DNA of 64,000 nt from Streptomyces goshikiensis (GTDB lineage: Bacteria; Actinomycetota; Actinomycetes; Streptomycetales; Streptomycetaceae), in the NCBI RefSeq assembly GCF_014650555.1, contig NZ_BMVE01000021.1, positions 1 to 64,000 on the forward strand. Reading direction: 5' to 3'. Positions 24,446 through 32,394 of this stretch are shown in pieces; position 1 is the stretch's first letter; every line of letters starts with the position of its first letter. Made by a program: the position numbers and the translations under genes. The notes under the pieces were generated by a model. It was given only the letters and a program-made list of their open reading frames with translations, ran no database searches and had not been told where the DNA came from.

Positions 24446-24649
24446 GTGGTCTTGGCCCTGCTGCTCGGAGTCCTGGCACTCGCCATCGGCGGCTGCGCGT
24501 GCGTGGTGTGGGCGTCCCGCGGTGGTCCCCCCTGGTCCCGCGCCGTGGCCACCGCCACCCTCGCCGCGGCCGACCTGATCCGCGGTGCCCAAAAACGCCG
24601 CCGCCGCGGCCTCCGCGGCACCTCCGGGGGCGACGGCGACGGCGACTAG
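24446..24649 (+). CDS. Small single-span membrane protein
   Basis: A 67-residue protein; GTG 24446 is fixed by AAGGAGG six bases upstream. It has one N-terminal hydrophobic helix (VLALLLGVLALAIGGCACVV) and a basic, Arg/Gly-rich tail ending in an acidic GGDGDGD. The cysteines inside the helix could be acylated, but no lipobox is present. The longer upstream open frame has no ribosome site and odd composition. Function is unknown. Confidence 0.65.
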   Translation: MVLALLLGVLALAIGGCACVVWASRGGPPWSRAVATATLAAADLIRGAQKRRRRGLRGTSGGDGDGD

Positions 24650-24678
24650 ACGTCTTCCTGGGCGCCGTGACTGCGGCG

Positions 24679-24921
24679 TCACGAGCCGGCTGGCTGCGGG
24701 CGCGACACCTCGACGGATTCAGCCCGCCGAGCGGCACGGCGACTGAGCCAGGACTTCTCAAGCTCCGACAGAGGCGGCTGGGGCACGGGGCCCGTGTCGT
24801 TGTAGAGGGCAATCGGGTCCTCCGGCGCGGACCACGAGCCGACGGTCACCAACCGGTAGATGAACTCGTCTCCCTCCGGAAGCGGGACCGTAATGGCCTC
24901 CGGTGCAGGCGGGCCGGGCAC
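24679..24921 (-). CDS. Putative small protein or gene tail
   Basis: An open minus-strand frame of 80 codons whose last 75 residues have natural composition (PEAITVPLPEGDEFIYRLVT, then VGSWSAPEDPIALYNDTGP, then LSELEKSWLSRRAARRAES). The GTG at 24921 is only a guess, as there is no ribosome site. It may be a small cytoplasmic protein or the surviving 3' part of a gene whose start was lost. No family is recognised. Bases 24922-25104 hold only the leader of the SDR gene. Confidence 0.4.
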   Translation of the reverse strand: MPGPPAPEAITVPLPEGDEFIYRLVTVGSWSAPEDPIALYNDTGPVPQPPLSELEKSWLSRRAARRAESVEVSRPQPAGS

Positions 24922-25104
24922 ACACCGGCCGACGTCATCGGCGAACGGCCCGCCGGCCGGACGACTGCCGGGCGACGTCAGGCAACGTCCGGCAGGGCTG
25001 TCGGTGGTCTGTGGGCGATGTGTCGGTGGCCGTTGGCACCGTGGCCGATGAGGTGCCCGGCGAACGGCCGTAGCCCTCATCGCCGGCAAGGGAGCCCCGT
25101 CACG

Positions 25105-26034
25105 ATGTCGTCCGCACCCCCCACCCCGCCGTGGAGCGTCCACCGACTGCCGCGCGCCGATGGACGCGTCTTCCTGGTCACCGGCGCAAACGCTGGCATC
25201 GGGTACTTCGTCGCCGAGCAGCTGTCGGCGACCGTCGTGCTCGGCAGCCGCAACCCCGCGAAGGCCGAGGCCGCCGCCACCTCGATACGAGCACATGTCG
25301 CGGGGGCGCGGGTGCGGGCCGTACGACTGGACCTCGCCGATCTCCCGTCGCTGCGGACGGTTGCCGAATCCCTGGAGGTGGAACGCCTCGATGCGGTGGT
25401 CCACAACGCCGGCGTCGCTCTCGACGACCCGCCGCGCGAGGAGACCGGGGGCGGTCACGAGCTGATGTTCGGCACGAACCACCTCGGGCACTTCGCGCTG
25501 ACCGGGTGGCTGATGCCGCTGCTGGCGGCCGCTCCGGCGGCGCGCGTGGTGACCACGGGCAGCTTCGCGGCGAAGTCGGAGCGGCTCGACCTCGACGACC
25601 TCCAGTCCTTGCAGGACTACCGGCCCAAGCGCGCCTACGGGCGCTCCAAGCTGGCGCAGATGTACTTCGGCGTCGAACTCGACCGTCGTCTGCGGGCGGC
25701 CGGCAGCTCGGTGGCGAGCGTGGTGGCACACCCTGGCGGCGCGCTGGACTCCCTCACCCCGTCACGGCCGCCGGTCCATGTACGGACGACCGGCGCGCGG
25801 CTGAGCGCGGCACCCGCCGGCCTCCTCCTCCAGGGCAAGCACGCCGGCGCGTGGCCCGCCGTACGTGCGGTGCTCGACCCGTCCGTACGCGGCGGCCAGC
25901 TGTGGGGCCCGCGCGCCTTCGGCCTGCGCGGCGAGCCGCGACGCGAACCGGTGTGGGACCACCTCGCCGACGGCTCCGTCGCGGCGCGCCTGTGGGACGC
26001 CAGCCGCGACCTGACCGGCGTCGACCCCGGGTAA
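25105..26034 (+). CDS. Short-chain dehydrogenase/reductase
   Basis: A 309-residue SDR. ATG 25105 was chosen as the first start after AAGGGA (25088-25093) that places the glycine-rich motif near the N-terminus. Key features are VTGANAGIGYFVAEQL (TGxxxGIG, NAD(P) binding), LGSRNPAK (an Arg suggests NADPH), VVHNAGVALDD, catalytic Ser in VVTTGSFA, and YGRSK (YxxxK). The C-terminal part resembles retinol-dehydrogenase-like SDRs. The substrate is unknown. It is convergent with the membrane protein gene at 26115. Confidence 0.88.
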   Translation: MSSAPPTPPWSVHRLPRADGRVFLVTGANAGIGYFVAEQLSATVVLGSRNPAKAEAAATSIRAHVAGARVRAVRLDLADLPSLRTVAESLEVERLDAVVHNAGVALDDPPREETGGGHELMFGTNHLGHFALTGWLMPLLAAAPAARVVTTGSFAAKSERLDLDDLQSLQDYRPKRAYGRSKLAQMYFGVELDRRLRAAGSSVASVVAHPGGALDSLTPSRPPVHVRTTGARLSAAPAGLLLQGKHAGAWPAVRAVLDPSVRGGQLWGPRAFGLRGEPRREPVWDHLADGSVAARLWDASRDLTGVDPG

Positions 26035-26114
26035 CCCGCCGGGCAGTTCAGGGCGAGGGCGAGGGGTGGACGAGCCGGGCACCGACGTCGCTCGGCCGGG
26101 ATGTTCTGCGCCGG

Positions 26115-26774
26115 TCAGGTACGCCGGGAGATGAGCGCGGCCCGGGCCGCGAGGACCGTCACGGCGGCCGCGGCGAGCAGGGCGGCGACGCGTACGACGT
26201 TCCAGGTGTCGAGCGTGAGTTGTCCGTCCAGTTCGGGGTTCCCGGGCAGGCGCAGGCTCATGTCGGCGATCGCGATCGCCGGTACCAGCAGGTGGAGCAG
26301 CCAGCCGTACGGTCGGGGATCACGGGCGTGGGCACCGGCCAAGCCGAGGAGGGGGCCGAAGACCAGGGCTCCGATCCACCACACGGTCATGCTGCCCGCC
26401 ATGCTGCCCCAGTCGATCGGCAGGGGAGCCGCCCCGTCGCCGAAGTCGCGCGGGTCGAGGGGGTACGCACGGAACCCACCCTGGCCGAGTTTGACGAGGT
26501 AGTACGCGGCGACGGCCACCATCAGCGTCGCCGGCGCCAGCCACACCGCCCGACGCCCGGACCGGCACACCCAACCGACGGCGAACGCGAGCGCCGCCCA
26601 GGACCAGCCGGCACTCGATATCAGGTGAACGACGTGCCCGACCGGCCCACCGACGGTCTCCCGGCCCCCGTCCGCCGCCTGCCGGGTCAACAGCGGGCCC
26701 ATCACTCCGACCACCACACCCACCGATAACGCGGCGGGAACCATCATCCGGGAAGGCGCCAAGGTCACGTTCAT
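26115..26774 (-). CDS. Integral membrane protein, DUF6518-like
   Basis: A 219-residue protein with about six membrane helices (VPAALSVGVVVGVMGPLL, WAALAFAVGWVCRS, ATLMVAVAAYYLVKLG, MTVWWIGALVFGPLLGLAG, then two more). The ATG at 26774 is used because the earlier codons are not hydrophobic. The order of helices and the YY..K segment resemble the small Streptomyces family I know as DUF6518, but I am not certain. There are no catalytic or transport motifs and the role is unknown. Confidence 0.7.
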   Translation of the reverse strand: MNVTLAPSRMMVPAALSVGVVVGVMGPLLTRQAADGGRETVGGPVGHVVHLISSAGWSWAALAFAVGWVCRSGRRAVWLAPATLMVAVAAYYLVKLGQGGFRAYPLDPRDFGDGAAPLPIDWGSMAGSMTVWWIGALVFGPLLGLAGAHARDPRPYGWLLHLLVPAIAIADMSLRLPGNPELDGQLTLDTWNVVRVAALLAAAAVTVLAARAALISRRT

Positions 26775-26937
26775 GGCGCCGATCCTGCCCGCCCACCGGC
26801 CCACACCGCCAGGGTCATCCAACGTGAGGAGACCAACTGCGCCGGGCGGGAACCAGCCCCACCCCCAAGCGGAACGCTGGGCAACGTCCCCACCTCAGCG
26901 CAGGCAGGGGCGTAATGGGCGGGTCGGTGTCGCTCCG

Positions 26938-27444
26938 TCAGGCGTAGCGGCAGACCGTGACGCCGTCCGCGGCACCGCATCCCATCCTCGTGTAGTTCTT
27001 CTGGACCATGTTCCAGTAGTGGCCCCAGTACCTGTAGCTGGGGTCGTCCGTGTTCCAGTTCGGGCCGGCCGCGTCGTAGGCGGCCTTTTCTCCGGCCCAT
27101 TGAGACACGGACTGGGAAGGCCCGGCGCTCGACATGTTCTCGGCGCCGTCGTTGAAGCCCAAGTCGTGCTTGAGGCCACCGGCGTGGGAACCGGGGTTGT
27201 CGGCCCACGACTGCGAGCCGGAGGCGAGACCCTCGTCCCAGGAGATGGGCGGCGCGCCTTCCTTCTGGCGTATCGCATTGGTGTCGCCGAGCAGTGCCGC
27301 CTGGTCGGCGGGACTGACCTCGGCTGGGAGGCCGGCGGAGACGTCGGCGAAGGCCGATGGGCCCGCCCCCCACACGAGTCCTCCGACCATCAGCGTTGCC
27401 GCGATGGCCACGGTCCGACGGCGTGTGCGAGAAGTATTTCTCAT
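26938..27444 (-). CDS. Secreted CAP (SCP/PR1) domain protein
   Basis: A 168-residue protein; ATG 27444 has GGGAG at a proper distance. A signal peptide (RRRTVAIAATLMVGGLVWGA, cut after AFA) leads into a CAP domain: LLGDTNAIRQKEGAPPISWD, SQSWADNP, then GAENMSSA, and YWGHYWNMVQKNYTRMGCGA. The CAP His/Glu set is partly kept (the SHAGGL region, E in GAEN, H in WGHYWNMV). Two C-terminal cysteines could pair. CAP proteins are extracellular and some bind sterols or glycans; the bacterial role is unknown. Confidence 0.88.
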   Translation of the reverse strand: MRNTSRTRRRTVAIAATLMVGGLVWGAGPSAFADVSAGLPAEVSPADQAALLGDTNAIRQKEGAPPISWDEGLASGSQSWADNPGSHAGGLKHDLGFNDGAENMSSAGPSQSVSQWAGEKAAYDAAGPNWNTDDPSYRYWGHYWNMVQKNYTRMGCGAADGVTVCRYA

Positions 27445-27881
27445 TGCGACTCCCGGTCGCACGGAAACAGCGGTGAGAACCGGCGCGTTTCACGACCGTC
27501 AACCGTCATGGGACGGGTGACACGGCCGGCGGGCGCGATGGGTGACTTGAACCATCGGCAACGCGGTGTTCTGGTCGGGGCGGCGCAGGGCCGCTTCCCC
27601 TACGGCCAGCGTATGTCCGGGGGCCGAGGGCGGCGACCGGGGCGGCGATGGCGGCTCACCTGCCGCCCCGGGGCAGAGTGTCCGCAAATCCCACCGGTGG
27701 CTGACGACCATCTGTTGCCGTATCGCCTCGACCACGGCGACCACCCCTGCTCGCGTGGGCCAACTCCTCGACGCACTCACCGGAGTCGGCACCACACCAT
27801 GCAGCAAAGGGAGTTGATGACGGCCGGGCAGCCGCGCTCGATGCCGCCCGGCCCCTGGTCCCGCAGGCCCCCAGCAAGGAG
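27445..27881. other. Intergenic stretch without a supported gene
   Basis: Between the CAP gene leader and the end of the helix-turn-helix gene lie about 440 bases. Several frames are open but none has a ribosome site with natural protein composition. No repeat or RNA gene was recognised. Confidence 0.5.
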
Positions 27882-28475
27882 CTAGGCGCCGGGGTTGACG
27901 GGCCGTTTGTAGTACCGCCACGGGAACCATCCGGCGCCGACCGGGATCCACCCTTCCGATTCCATCCGTCGGTGGCGCGGGCCGGAGGGGAGTGCGATCC
28001 GGCAGTGCTCCCAGGGGTGGTCGGAGGCCTCGACCTCGTGGAAGAAGGGGCCGTAGCCGACCACGTGCCAGCCGTCGCGGCCGGCTTCCTCCAACGCGGC
28101 CATCTCGTTGAACGCGGTCAGTCCGCCGAGGGTGCGGCGCTTCGGGGCGTCCGGCCCCCCGGCGAGCGGTGCCGCCGAACCCGCTCCTGCGGTCTTGTCC
28201 GCGAAGCGCTGCTGGGCGGCCTGGCGGCTCACTCCCAGGACGCGGCCCACCGTGTCCCAGCTGTGGCCGGCGGCCCTGGCCCCCTGTACGGCTTCGCGCA
28301 GCAGCCGGCTCGCCTCCTCGGCGCCGACGCGCGAGGCGTCCAGCAGGCGCAGGTACCCATGGGCGTCATGCTCCAGCGACTCGGCCAGCCCGTCGGGGGA
28401 GCCGAGGACGGCTGCGGCGATGCCTTCCCGGATCCGGTCCATCTCCACCGGGTGGAGCAGCGGTCCGTCGCTCAT
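27882..28475 (-). CDS. Helix-turn-helix protein with C-terminal WP-rich domain
   Basis: A 197-residue protein whose ATG overlaps the stop of the upstream gene (ATGA), so the two are translationally coupled. Residues about 55-95 form a helix-turn-helix: SRLLREAVQGARAAGHSWDT, then VGRVLGVSRQAAQQRFAD. The C-terminal half (TLGGLTAFNEMAALEEAGRD, GWHVVGYGPFFHEV, then WIPVGAGWFPWRYYKRPV) recurs in similar actinomycete regulators and may bind a ligand. It is the likely repressor of its own operon, whose promoter carries paired TGTCAAG/CTTGACA sites. Confidence 0.8.
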   Translation of the reverse strand: MSDGPLLHPVEMDRIREGIAAAVLGSPDGLAESLEHDAHGYLRLLDASRVGAEEASRLLREAVQGARAAGHSWDTVGRVLGVSRQAAQQRFADKTAGAGSAAPLAGGPDAPKRRTLGGLTAFNEMAALEEAGRDGWHVVGYGPFFHEVEASDHPWEHCRIALPSGPRHRRMESEGWIPVGAGWFPWRYYKRPVNPGA

Positions 28476-28756
28476 CGGCGCAGTCCGACAAGCGGTTCGA
28501 GGGCGTCGAGGACCGCCTCGTCGCGGAGCGCCTGAGCGGCGGATCCGCGGGCCGCCCGGGCGGCCAGAGCGGCCGTGCATGCGATGAGCGCGAGGCTCAC
28601 GACGATCAGGGCGACGGTGGCGAGGGTTCCGAACCGGCCGCCGAACATCACGGTCACGGCCGGCAGGCTCACGGCGAGCGGCAGCACGGCGGCCAAGGAT
28701 GCGTCGGCGGGGAGAGGGGCGTCCCGGTGCCGGGCCTTCAAGTTCAAGATCGACAT
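28472..28756 (-). CDS. Small membrane protein co-transcribed with the HTH gene
   Basis: A 94-residue protein with two membrane helices (SLAAVLPLAVSLPAVTVMFGG and a LATVALIVVSLALIACTAAL stretch) and a basic N-terminus. Its ATG follows directly on the inverted repeat without any ribosome site, so the mRNA is probably leaderless. It overlaps the downstream helix-turn-helix gene by four bases. Such membrane partners next to small regulators may act as sensors or anti-regulators, but nothing here proves it. Confidence 0.7.
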   Translation of the reverse strand: MSILNLKARHRDAPLPADASLAAVLPLAVSLPAVTVMFGGRFGTLATVALIVVSLALIACTAALAARAARGSAAQALRDEAVLDALEPLVGLRR

Positions 28757-28758
28757 GC

Positions 28759-28804
28759 GTCAAGAAAACCTTGACACTGCCGACTTGTCAAGAATTCCTT
28801 GACA
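28759..28804 (-). promoter_or_regulatory. Leaderless promoter with two GTCAAG-N5-CTTGAC operators
   Basis: Two inverted repeats, GTCAAG-N5-CTTGAC at 28759-28775 and TGTCAAG-N5-CTTGACA at 28786-28804, are 28 bases apart centre to centre. On the minus strand a TTGACA at 28791-28786 is followed after 17 bases by TTTTCT, and the ATG at 28756 begins about six bases later, so transcription should start at or next to the ATG. The repeats cover both promoter elements, as a repressor would. Confidence 0.65.
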
Positions 28805-28838
28805 TTGATGCCGCGTGACCGCTCCGTGCCGCCAAAAA

Positions 28839-28852
28839 TACCCCCGGGGGTA
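28839..28852. promoter_or_regulatory. CstR/CsoR-type operator 1
   Basis: TACCCCCGGGGGTA is a perfect palindrome of the type bound by CsoR/CstR-family repressors. It overlaps the likely -35 region of the persulfide operon; a TACGCT -10-like element lies at 28860-28865. Confidence 0.85.
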
Positions 28853-28872
28853 CCCGTGCTACGCTCGAAATA

Positions 28873-28886
28873 TACCCCCGGGGGTA
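28873..28886. promoter_or_regulatory. CstR/CsoR-type operator 2
   Basis: A second identical TACCCCCGGGGGTA palindrome lies 34 bases centre to centre from the first, at the probable transcription start and 26 bases before the GTG of the dioxygenase gene. Confidence 0.85.
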
Positions 28887-28911
28887 AATGCCAGTCGAAA
28901 GGAGCAAGTGC

Positions 28912-30276
28912 GTGTTCTTCATTGACACCATCGAGACCGAGGGCCTGGGAAACCGCAGCTACCTGGCGGGCGGCGCCGCTGCCGCGGTGGCGCTCGACCC
29001 GCCCCGCGACATCGACCGGGTCCTCGCGGCGGCAGCCGTACGCGGGGTGCGGATCTCCCACGTGGTGGAGACCCACATCCACAACGACTACGTCACCGGC
29101 GGCCCGGACCTGGCCCGCCTGACCGGCGCCGCCTACCTGGTGCCGGCCGCCGCCCGGGTCTCCTTCGCCCGGACTCCGGTGGCCGACGGCGACACGGTGG
29201 CCGTCGACGACGGCATCACGCTGCGGGCGCTGGCCACCCCAGGCCACACCCCCCACCACACCTCCTACGTCCTGGAGGAAGGCGCCCGGGTGGCGGCGGT
29301 CTTCACCGGCGGATCGCTGCTGATCGGCTCGGTGGGCCGCCCCGACCTGGTCGAGCCGCGCCTGACCGAGGAGCTGGCCCGCGCCCAGTACGCCTCTGCC
29401 CACCGCCTGGCCGCCGAGCTCCCCGACGAGACACCGGTGCTGCCCACCCACGGTTTCGGCAGCTTCTGCTCCTCCTCCCAGTCCGAGGGTGACGCCACCA
29501 CCATCGGCAAGGAGAAGAACGTCAACGACGCTTTGACCAAGGACGTCGACTCCTTCGTCGCCGGACTGCTGGCCGGCCTGGAGGACGTGCCCGCCTACTA
29601 CGCCCACATGGGCCCGGCCAACGCCGCCGGCCCCGCCCCGGTGGACCTCGGCGCACCACCCCTGACCGACGCGGCCGACATCGCCGAGCGGCTGGCCGCC
29701 GGGGAGTGGGTGGTCGACCTGCGCAACCGGATCGCGTTCGCCGACGGACACGTCGCGGGTTCCTTCAACTTCGAGGCCGACGGGAAGATCGCCACCTACC
29801 TCGCCTGGATGATCCCCCGGGGCAAGCCCCTCACCCTCCTCGCCGACTCACCCGCCCAGCTCGCCGCCGCCCAGCGCGAACTGGTCCGCGTCGGCATCGA
29901 CCGCCCAGCCGCCGCGGCCACCGGCACCCCCCGCGACTGGCTGGCCGACGGCCACGCCCCGCGCTCCTTCCCCCGCGCCACCTTCGCCGACCTCGCCGCA
30001 CGGGCATCCGGCTCCGAAGCGGTGGTGTTGGACGTACGCCGGAACTCCGAGCGCGCCAAGGGCTGGATCACCGGCTCCGTCCACATACCCGTCCACGACC
30101 TGCACCGGCGCCTGGCCGAGGTTCCGCCCGGAACGGTGTGGGTGCACTGCGCCGGAGGAATGCGCGCGGGCATCGCCGCCTCCCTCCTGGACGCCGCCGG
30201 ACGTGACGTGGTCGCCGTCGACGACTCCTTCGACGCCGCCTCCCGGGCCGGCCTGCCCCTCACCGACGGCAGCTGA
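28912..30276 (+). CDS. CstB-like persulfide dioxygenase-rhodanese
   Basis: A 454-residue three-domain enzyme; GTG 28912 follows GAAAGGAG by seven bases. Residues 1-240 are a metallo-beta-lactamase fold with HIHND (H55, H57, D59) and PGHTPHHT (H112). The usual Asp of FTGD is Gly at 134 (FTGGSLLIGSVGRPDL), a change I recall in actinobacterial relatives. Residues about 255-350 are a rhodanese-like domain without the catalytic Cys, and 360-450 an active rhodanese with CAGGMR (C413). In S. aureus CstB this set oxidises persulfides to thiosulfate. It heads a five-gene operon behind two CstR-type operators. Confidence 0.88.
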   Translation: MFFIDTIETEGLGNRSYLAGGAAAAVALDPPRDIDRVLAAAAVRGVRISHVVETHIHNDYVTGGPDLARLTGAAYLVPAAARVSFARTPVADGDTVAVDDGITLRALATPGHTPHHTSYVLEEGARVAAVFTGGSLLIGSVGRPDLVEPRLTEELARAQYASAHRLAAELPDETPVLPTHGFGSFCSSSQSEGDATTIGKEKNVNDALTKDVDSFVAGLLAGLEDVPAYYAHMGPANAAGPAPVDLGAPPLTDAADIAERLAAGEWVVDLRNRIAFADGHVAGSFNFEADGKIATYLAWMIPRGKPLTLLADSPAQLAAAQRELVRVGIDRPAAAATGTPRDWLADGHAPRSFPRATFADLAARASGSEAVVLDVRRNSERAKGWITGSVHIPVHDLHRRLAEVPPGTVWVHCAGGMRAGIAASLLDAAGRDVVAVDDSFDAASRAGLPLTDGS

Positions 30277-30311
30277 CCACCCCCCTCCCCGAAGAACTGG
30301 AAGGAAGCCCG

Positions 30312-30671
30312 ATGTTCCTCTTCCGTCGCGGCGCAGCCCGCGTCACCCCCGCCCAGGCCCGCCAGCGCACCACCGACGGTGACGCCGTCCTCCTCGACGT
30401 GCGCGAGCTCGCCGAGTGGAGCGCCGGACACGCTCCCGGCGCCGTCCACGCCCCGCTGTCCCGCCTCCTCATCGGCACTGCCCTGCCCACGGCCGCGCAG
30501 GACCGGCCGCTCGTGGTGATCTGCCGTTCCGGGCACCGCTCCCAGCGGGCCGCGGGGCTCCTGACCGGCCGCGGAGCCGAGGCAGTCGACGTCAAGGGCG
30601 GTATGAACGCCTGGGTGACGGCCGGGCTGCCGGTCGTCGATGAACGCGGAAGCAGCGGCCGGATAGCGTGA
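30312..30671 (+). CDS. Single-domain rhodanese
   Basis: A 119-residue sulfurtransferase with GGAAGGA before ATG 30312. The fold markers are AVLLDVRELAEWSAGHAPGA, the active loop VVICRSGHRSQRA (Cys in CRSGHR) and VKGGMNAWVTAGLPV. It would carry sulfane sulfur between thiols and the dioxygenase or export steps. Its stop codon overlaps the GTG of the exporter gene (GTGA), so the two are co-translated. Confidence 0.9.
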   Translation: MFLFRRGAARVTPAQARQRTTDGDAVLLDVRELAEWSAGHAPGAVHAPLSRLLIGTALPTAAQDRPLVVICRSGHRSQRAAGLLTGRGAEAVDVKGGMNAWVTAGLPVVDERGSSGRIA

Positions 30672-31414
30672 GCACGCTCATCCTCGCCCTGGCCGCCGGC
30701 GCCGTCATCGGACTGGCCCTCGGGGCGTTGGGCGGCGGCGGCAGCGTCTTGGCCGTCCCCGCCCTGATCTACCTCCTCGGCTTCACACCGGCCGCCGCGA
30801 CCACCGCATCCCTGATCATCGTCACCGCCACCTCGGCCACCGCCCTCTACGCCCACGCCACCTCCGGCAACGTCCGCTGGAAGACCGGCGCCCTGTTCGC
30901 CGCTGTCGGCATCCCACCCGCCATCGCCGCAGCCGCGCTCGCCAGCCGCGTGCCCGAGGCGCTGCTGACCGCCGCGTTCGCCGCCATCGCCCTCCTCGCC
31001 GCGCTCGCCCTGTTCAAGGCCCCGACCCCCGACCGGCAACCCAGAGCCGTCCGGCCCGCGCGGGCGGCGGGAGCGGGCGTAGGACTCGGCGCGGTCACCG
31101 GCTTCCTCGGCGTCGGCGGCGGCTTCCTCGCCGTCCCCGCCCTGGTCTCCGTGCTGGGCCTGCGCATGCGCGCTGCGGTCGGCACCAGCCTCCTGGTCAT
31201 CACCGTCAACTCCCTCGCCGCGCTCGTCGCCCGCGCCGGCACCCACACCCCCCTGAACTGGGCGGTCATCGCCCCCTTCACCGGCGCGGCGATCCTGGGA
31301 GCCTGGGACGGCAAACGCCTCGCCGCCAAAATCTCCGGCCCCGCCCTCCAACGGGCCTTCGCGAGCGTCCTGTTGGCCGTCGCCGCCCTCATGGTCACCG
31401 ACGCCCTCCACTGA
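30668..31414 (+). CDS. TauE/SafE-family sulfite or sulfur-anion exporter
   Basis: A 248-residue membrane protein with about eight helices in two similar halves, each opening with a glycine-rich GALGGGGS or GFLGVGGGF motif: GLALGALGGGGSVLAVPALI near the start and GAVTGFLGVGGGFLAVPALV midway. This is the TSUP (TauE/SafE) signature. In persulfide operons TauE proteins are thought to remove sulfite or thiosulfate made by the dioxygenase. It overlaps the rhodanese gene by four bases. The substrate is inferred from the operon. Confidence 0.88.
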   Translation: MSTLILALAAGAVIGLALGALGGGGSVLAVPALIYLLGFTPAAATTASLIIVTATSATALYAHATSGNVRWKTGALFAAVGIPPAIAAAALASRVPEALLTAAFAAIALLAALALFKAPTPDRQPRAVRPARAAGAGVGLGAVTGFLGVGGGFLAVPALVSVLGLRMRAAVGTSLLVITVNSLAALVARAGTHTPLNWAVIAPFTGAAILGAWDGKRLAAKISGPALQRAFASVLLAVAALMVTDALH

Positions 31415-31482
31415 CCCCCTCCACCCCACACCCAGGGATCCCGTGCAGCGGATCCCCTCCCACAAGGACGGAACACAGCACC

Positions 31483-32061
31483 ATGACCCACCCCTACCCC
31501 CACACCCTCGACGCCCGCCAGGTCCACAGCCGCCTGCACGAACTGATCGTCCTGGACGTCCGCACCCCCGCCGAATACGCGACCGGACACCTCCCCGGCG
31601 CCCTCAACGTCCCCCTCGACCACCTCACCCGCGCCCTGCCCGACATCCGCGAGGCCGCCGCCCGAGGCGACATCCTCGTCGTCTGCGCCTCCGGCACCCG
31701 CTCCGAGGCCGCCTGCACAACCCTCGCCGACCACGGCATCACCACCGCCGCCCTCGCCGGAGGCACCGGAGCCTGGACCGACGGCGGCCACGCCCTCCAC
31801 CACCCCGACCACCACCGCCCCACCACCTGGAGCATGGAGCGCCAGGTCCGCTTCACCGCCGGCGCCGTGGTCCTGACCGGCCTCGCCCTCGGCCGCCTGC
31901 GCCCCGCCTTCCGTCTCGCCTCGGCGGGCATCGCCGGCGGGCTGGTCTTCTCCGCGCTCGCCAACACCTGCGGTATGGCGCCCCTCCTCGCCAGACTCCC
32001 GCACAACCGCCCCCGCCAAGGCGACCTCGAAGCCACCCTCGCCGCCCTCCGCGGCCACTGA
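31483..32061 (+). CDS. Rhodanese fused to a DUF2892 membrane domain
   Basis: A 192-residue protein. Residues 1-110 are a rhodanese with LIVLDVRTPAEYATGHLPGA and the active loop VVCASGTRSEAA (Cys in CASGTR). Residues about 115-185 are a DUF2892-like two-helix membrane hairpin: WSMERQVRFTAGAVVLTGLA followed by AGIAGGLVFSALANTCGMAP. The fusion tethers a sulfurtransferase to the membrane beside the TauE-type exporter, consistent with channelling sulfane sulfur. The operator at 32077-32090 begins 16 bases after its stop. Confidence 0.88.
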   Translation: MTHPYPHTLDARQVHSRLHELIVLDVRTPAEYATGHLPGALNVPLDHLTRALPDIREAAARGDILVVCASGTRSEAACTTLADHGITTAALAGGTGAWTDGGHALHHPDHHRPTTWSMERQVRFTAGAVVLTGLALGRLRPAFRLASAGIAGGLVFSALANTCGMAPLLARLPHNRPRQGDLEATLAALRGH

Positions 32062-32076
32062 CCCGCGCCGATCAGA

Positions 32077-32090
32077 TACCCCCTGGGGTA
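32077..32090. promoter_or_regulatory. CstR/CsoR-type operator 3, before the repressor gene
   Basis: TACCCCCTGGGGTA, an imperfect version of the two upstream operators, lies 38 bases before the repressor GTG. It implies a second, autoregulated promoter at the end of the operon. Confidence 0.75.
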
Positions 32091-32127
32091 CCATGAGGGT
32101 GACCGCGGACGAGGCCAGGAGGCAGCA

Positions 32128-32394
32128 GTGAAAGTCGACGACGACGCAGTCAAGTCAGTCCTCAACCGCCTGCGCCGCGCCCAGGGGCAGCTCGCGGGCG
32201 TCATCGCCATGATCGAAGCCGGACGCGACTGCAAGGACGTCGTCACCCAGCTCGCCGCCGTCTCCAAAGCCCTGGACCGCGCCGGCTTCAAGATCGTGGC
32301 CAGCGGCATGCGTCAGTGCATGGCCAACGCCGACGAGAACCAGGCGCCCATGACCGAGGAAGAACTCGAAAAGCTCTTCCTCGCCCTCGCCTGA
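32128..32394 (+). CDS. CstR-type persulfide-sensing repressor (CsoR family)
   Basis: An 88-residue all-helical protein; GTG 32128 follows AGGAGG. CsoR-family features are VLNRLRRAQGQLAGVIAMIE, DCKDVVTQLAAV (C35) and MRQCMANADEN (C64). Copper-sensing CsoR has a Cys-His-Cys set with His four residues before the second Cys; here that place is G60, so copper binding is unlikely and the two-Cys persulfide sensor CstR fits better. Persulfides would cross-link C35 and C64 and release DNA. Its location next to the third operator and its operon partners agree. Confidence 0.88.
   Translation: MKVDDDAVKSVLNRLRRAQGQLAGVIAMIEAGRDCKDVVTQLAAVSKALDRAGFKIVASGMRQCMANADENQAPMTEEELEKLFLALA

Noticed and set aside
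32128..32394. A copper-sensing CsoR
   Set aside because: The His that binds Cu(I) four residues before the second Cys is Gly here, and the operon encodes sulfur enzymes rather than copper transport.
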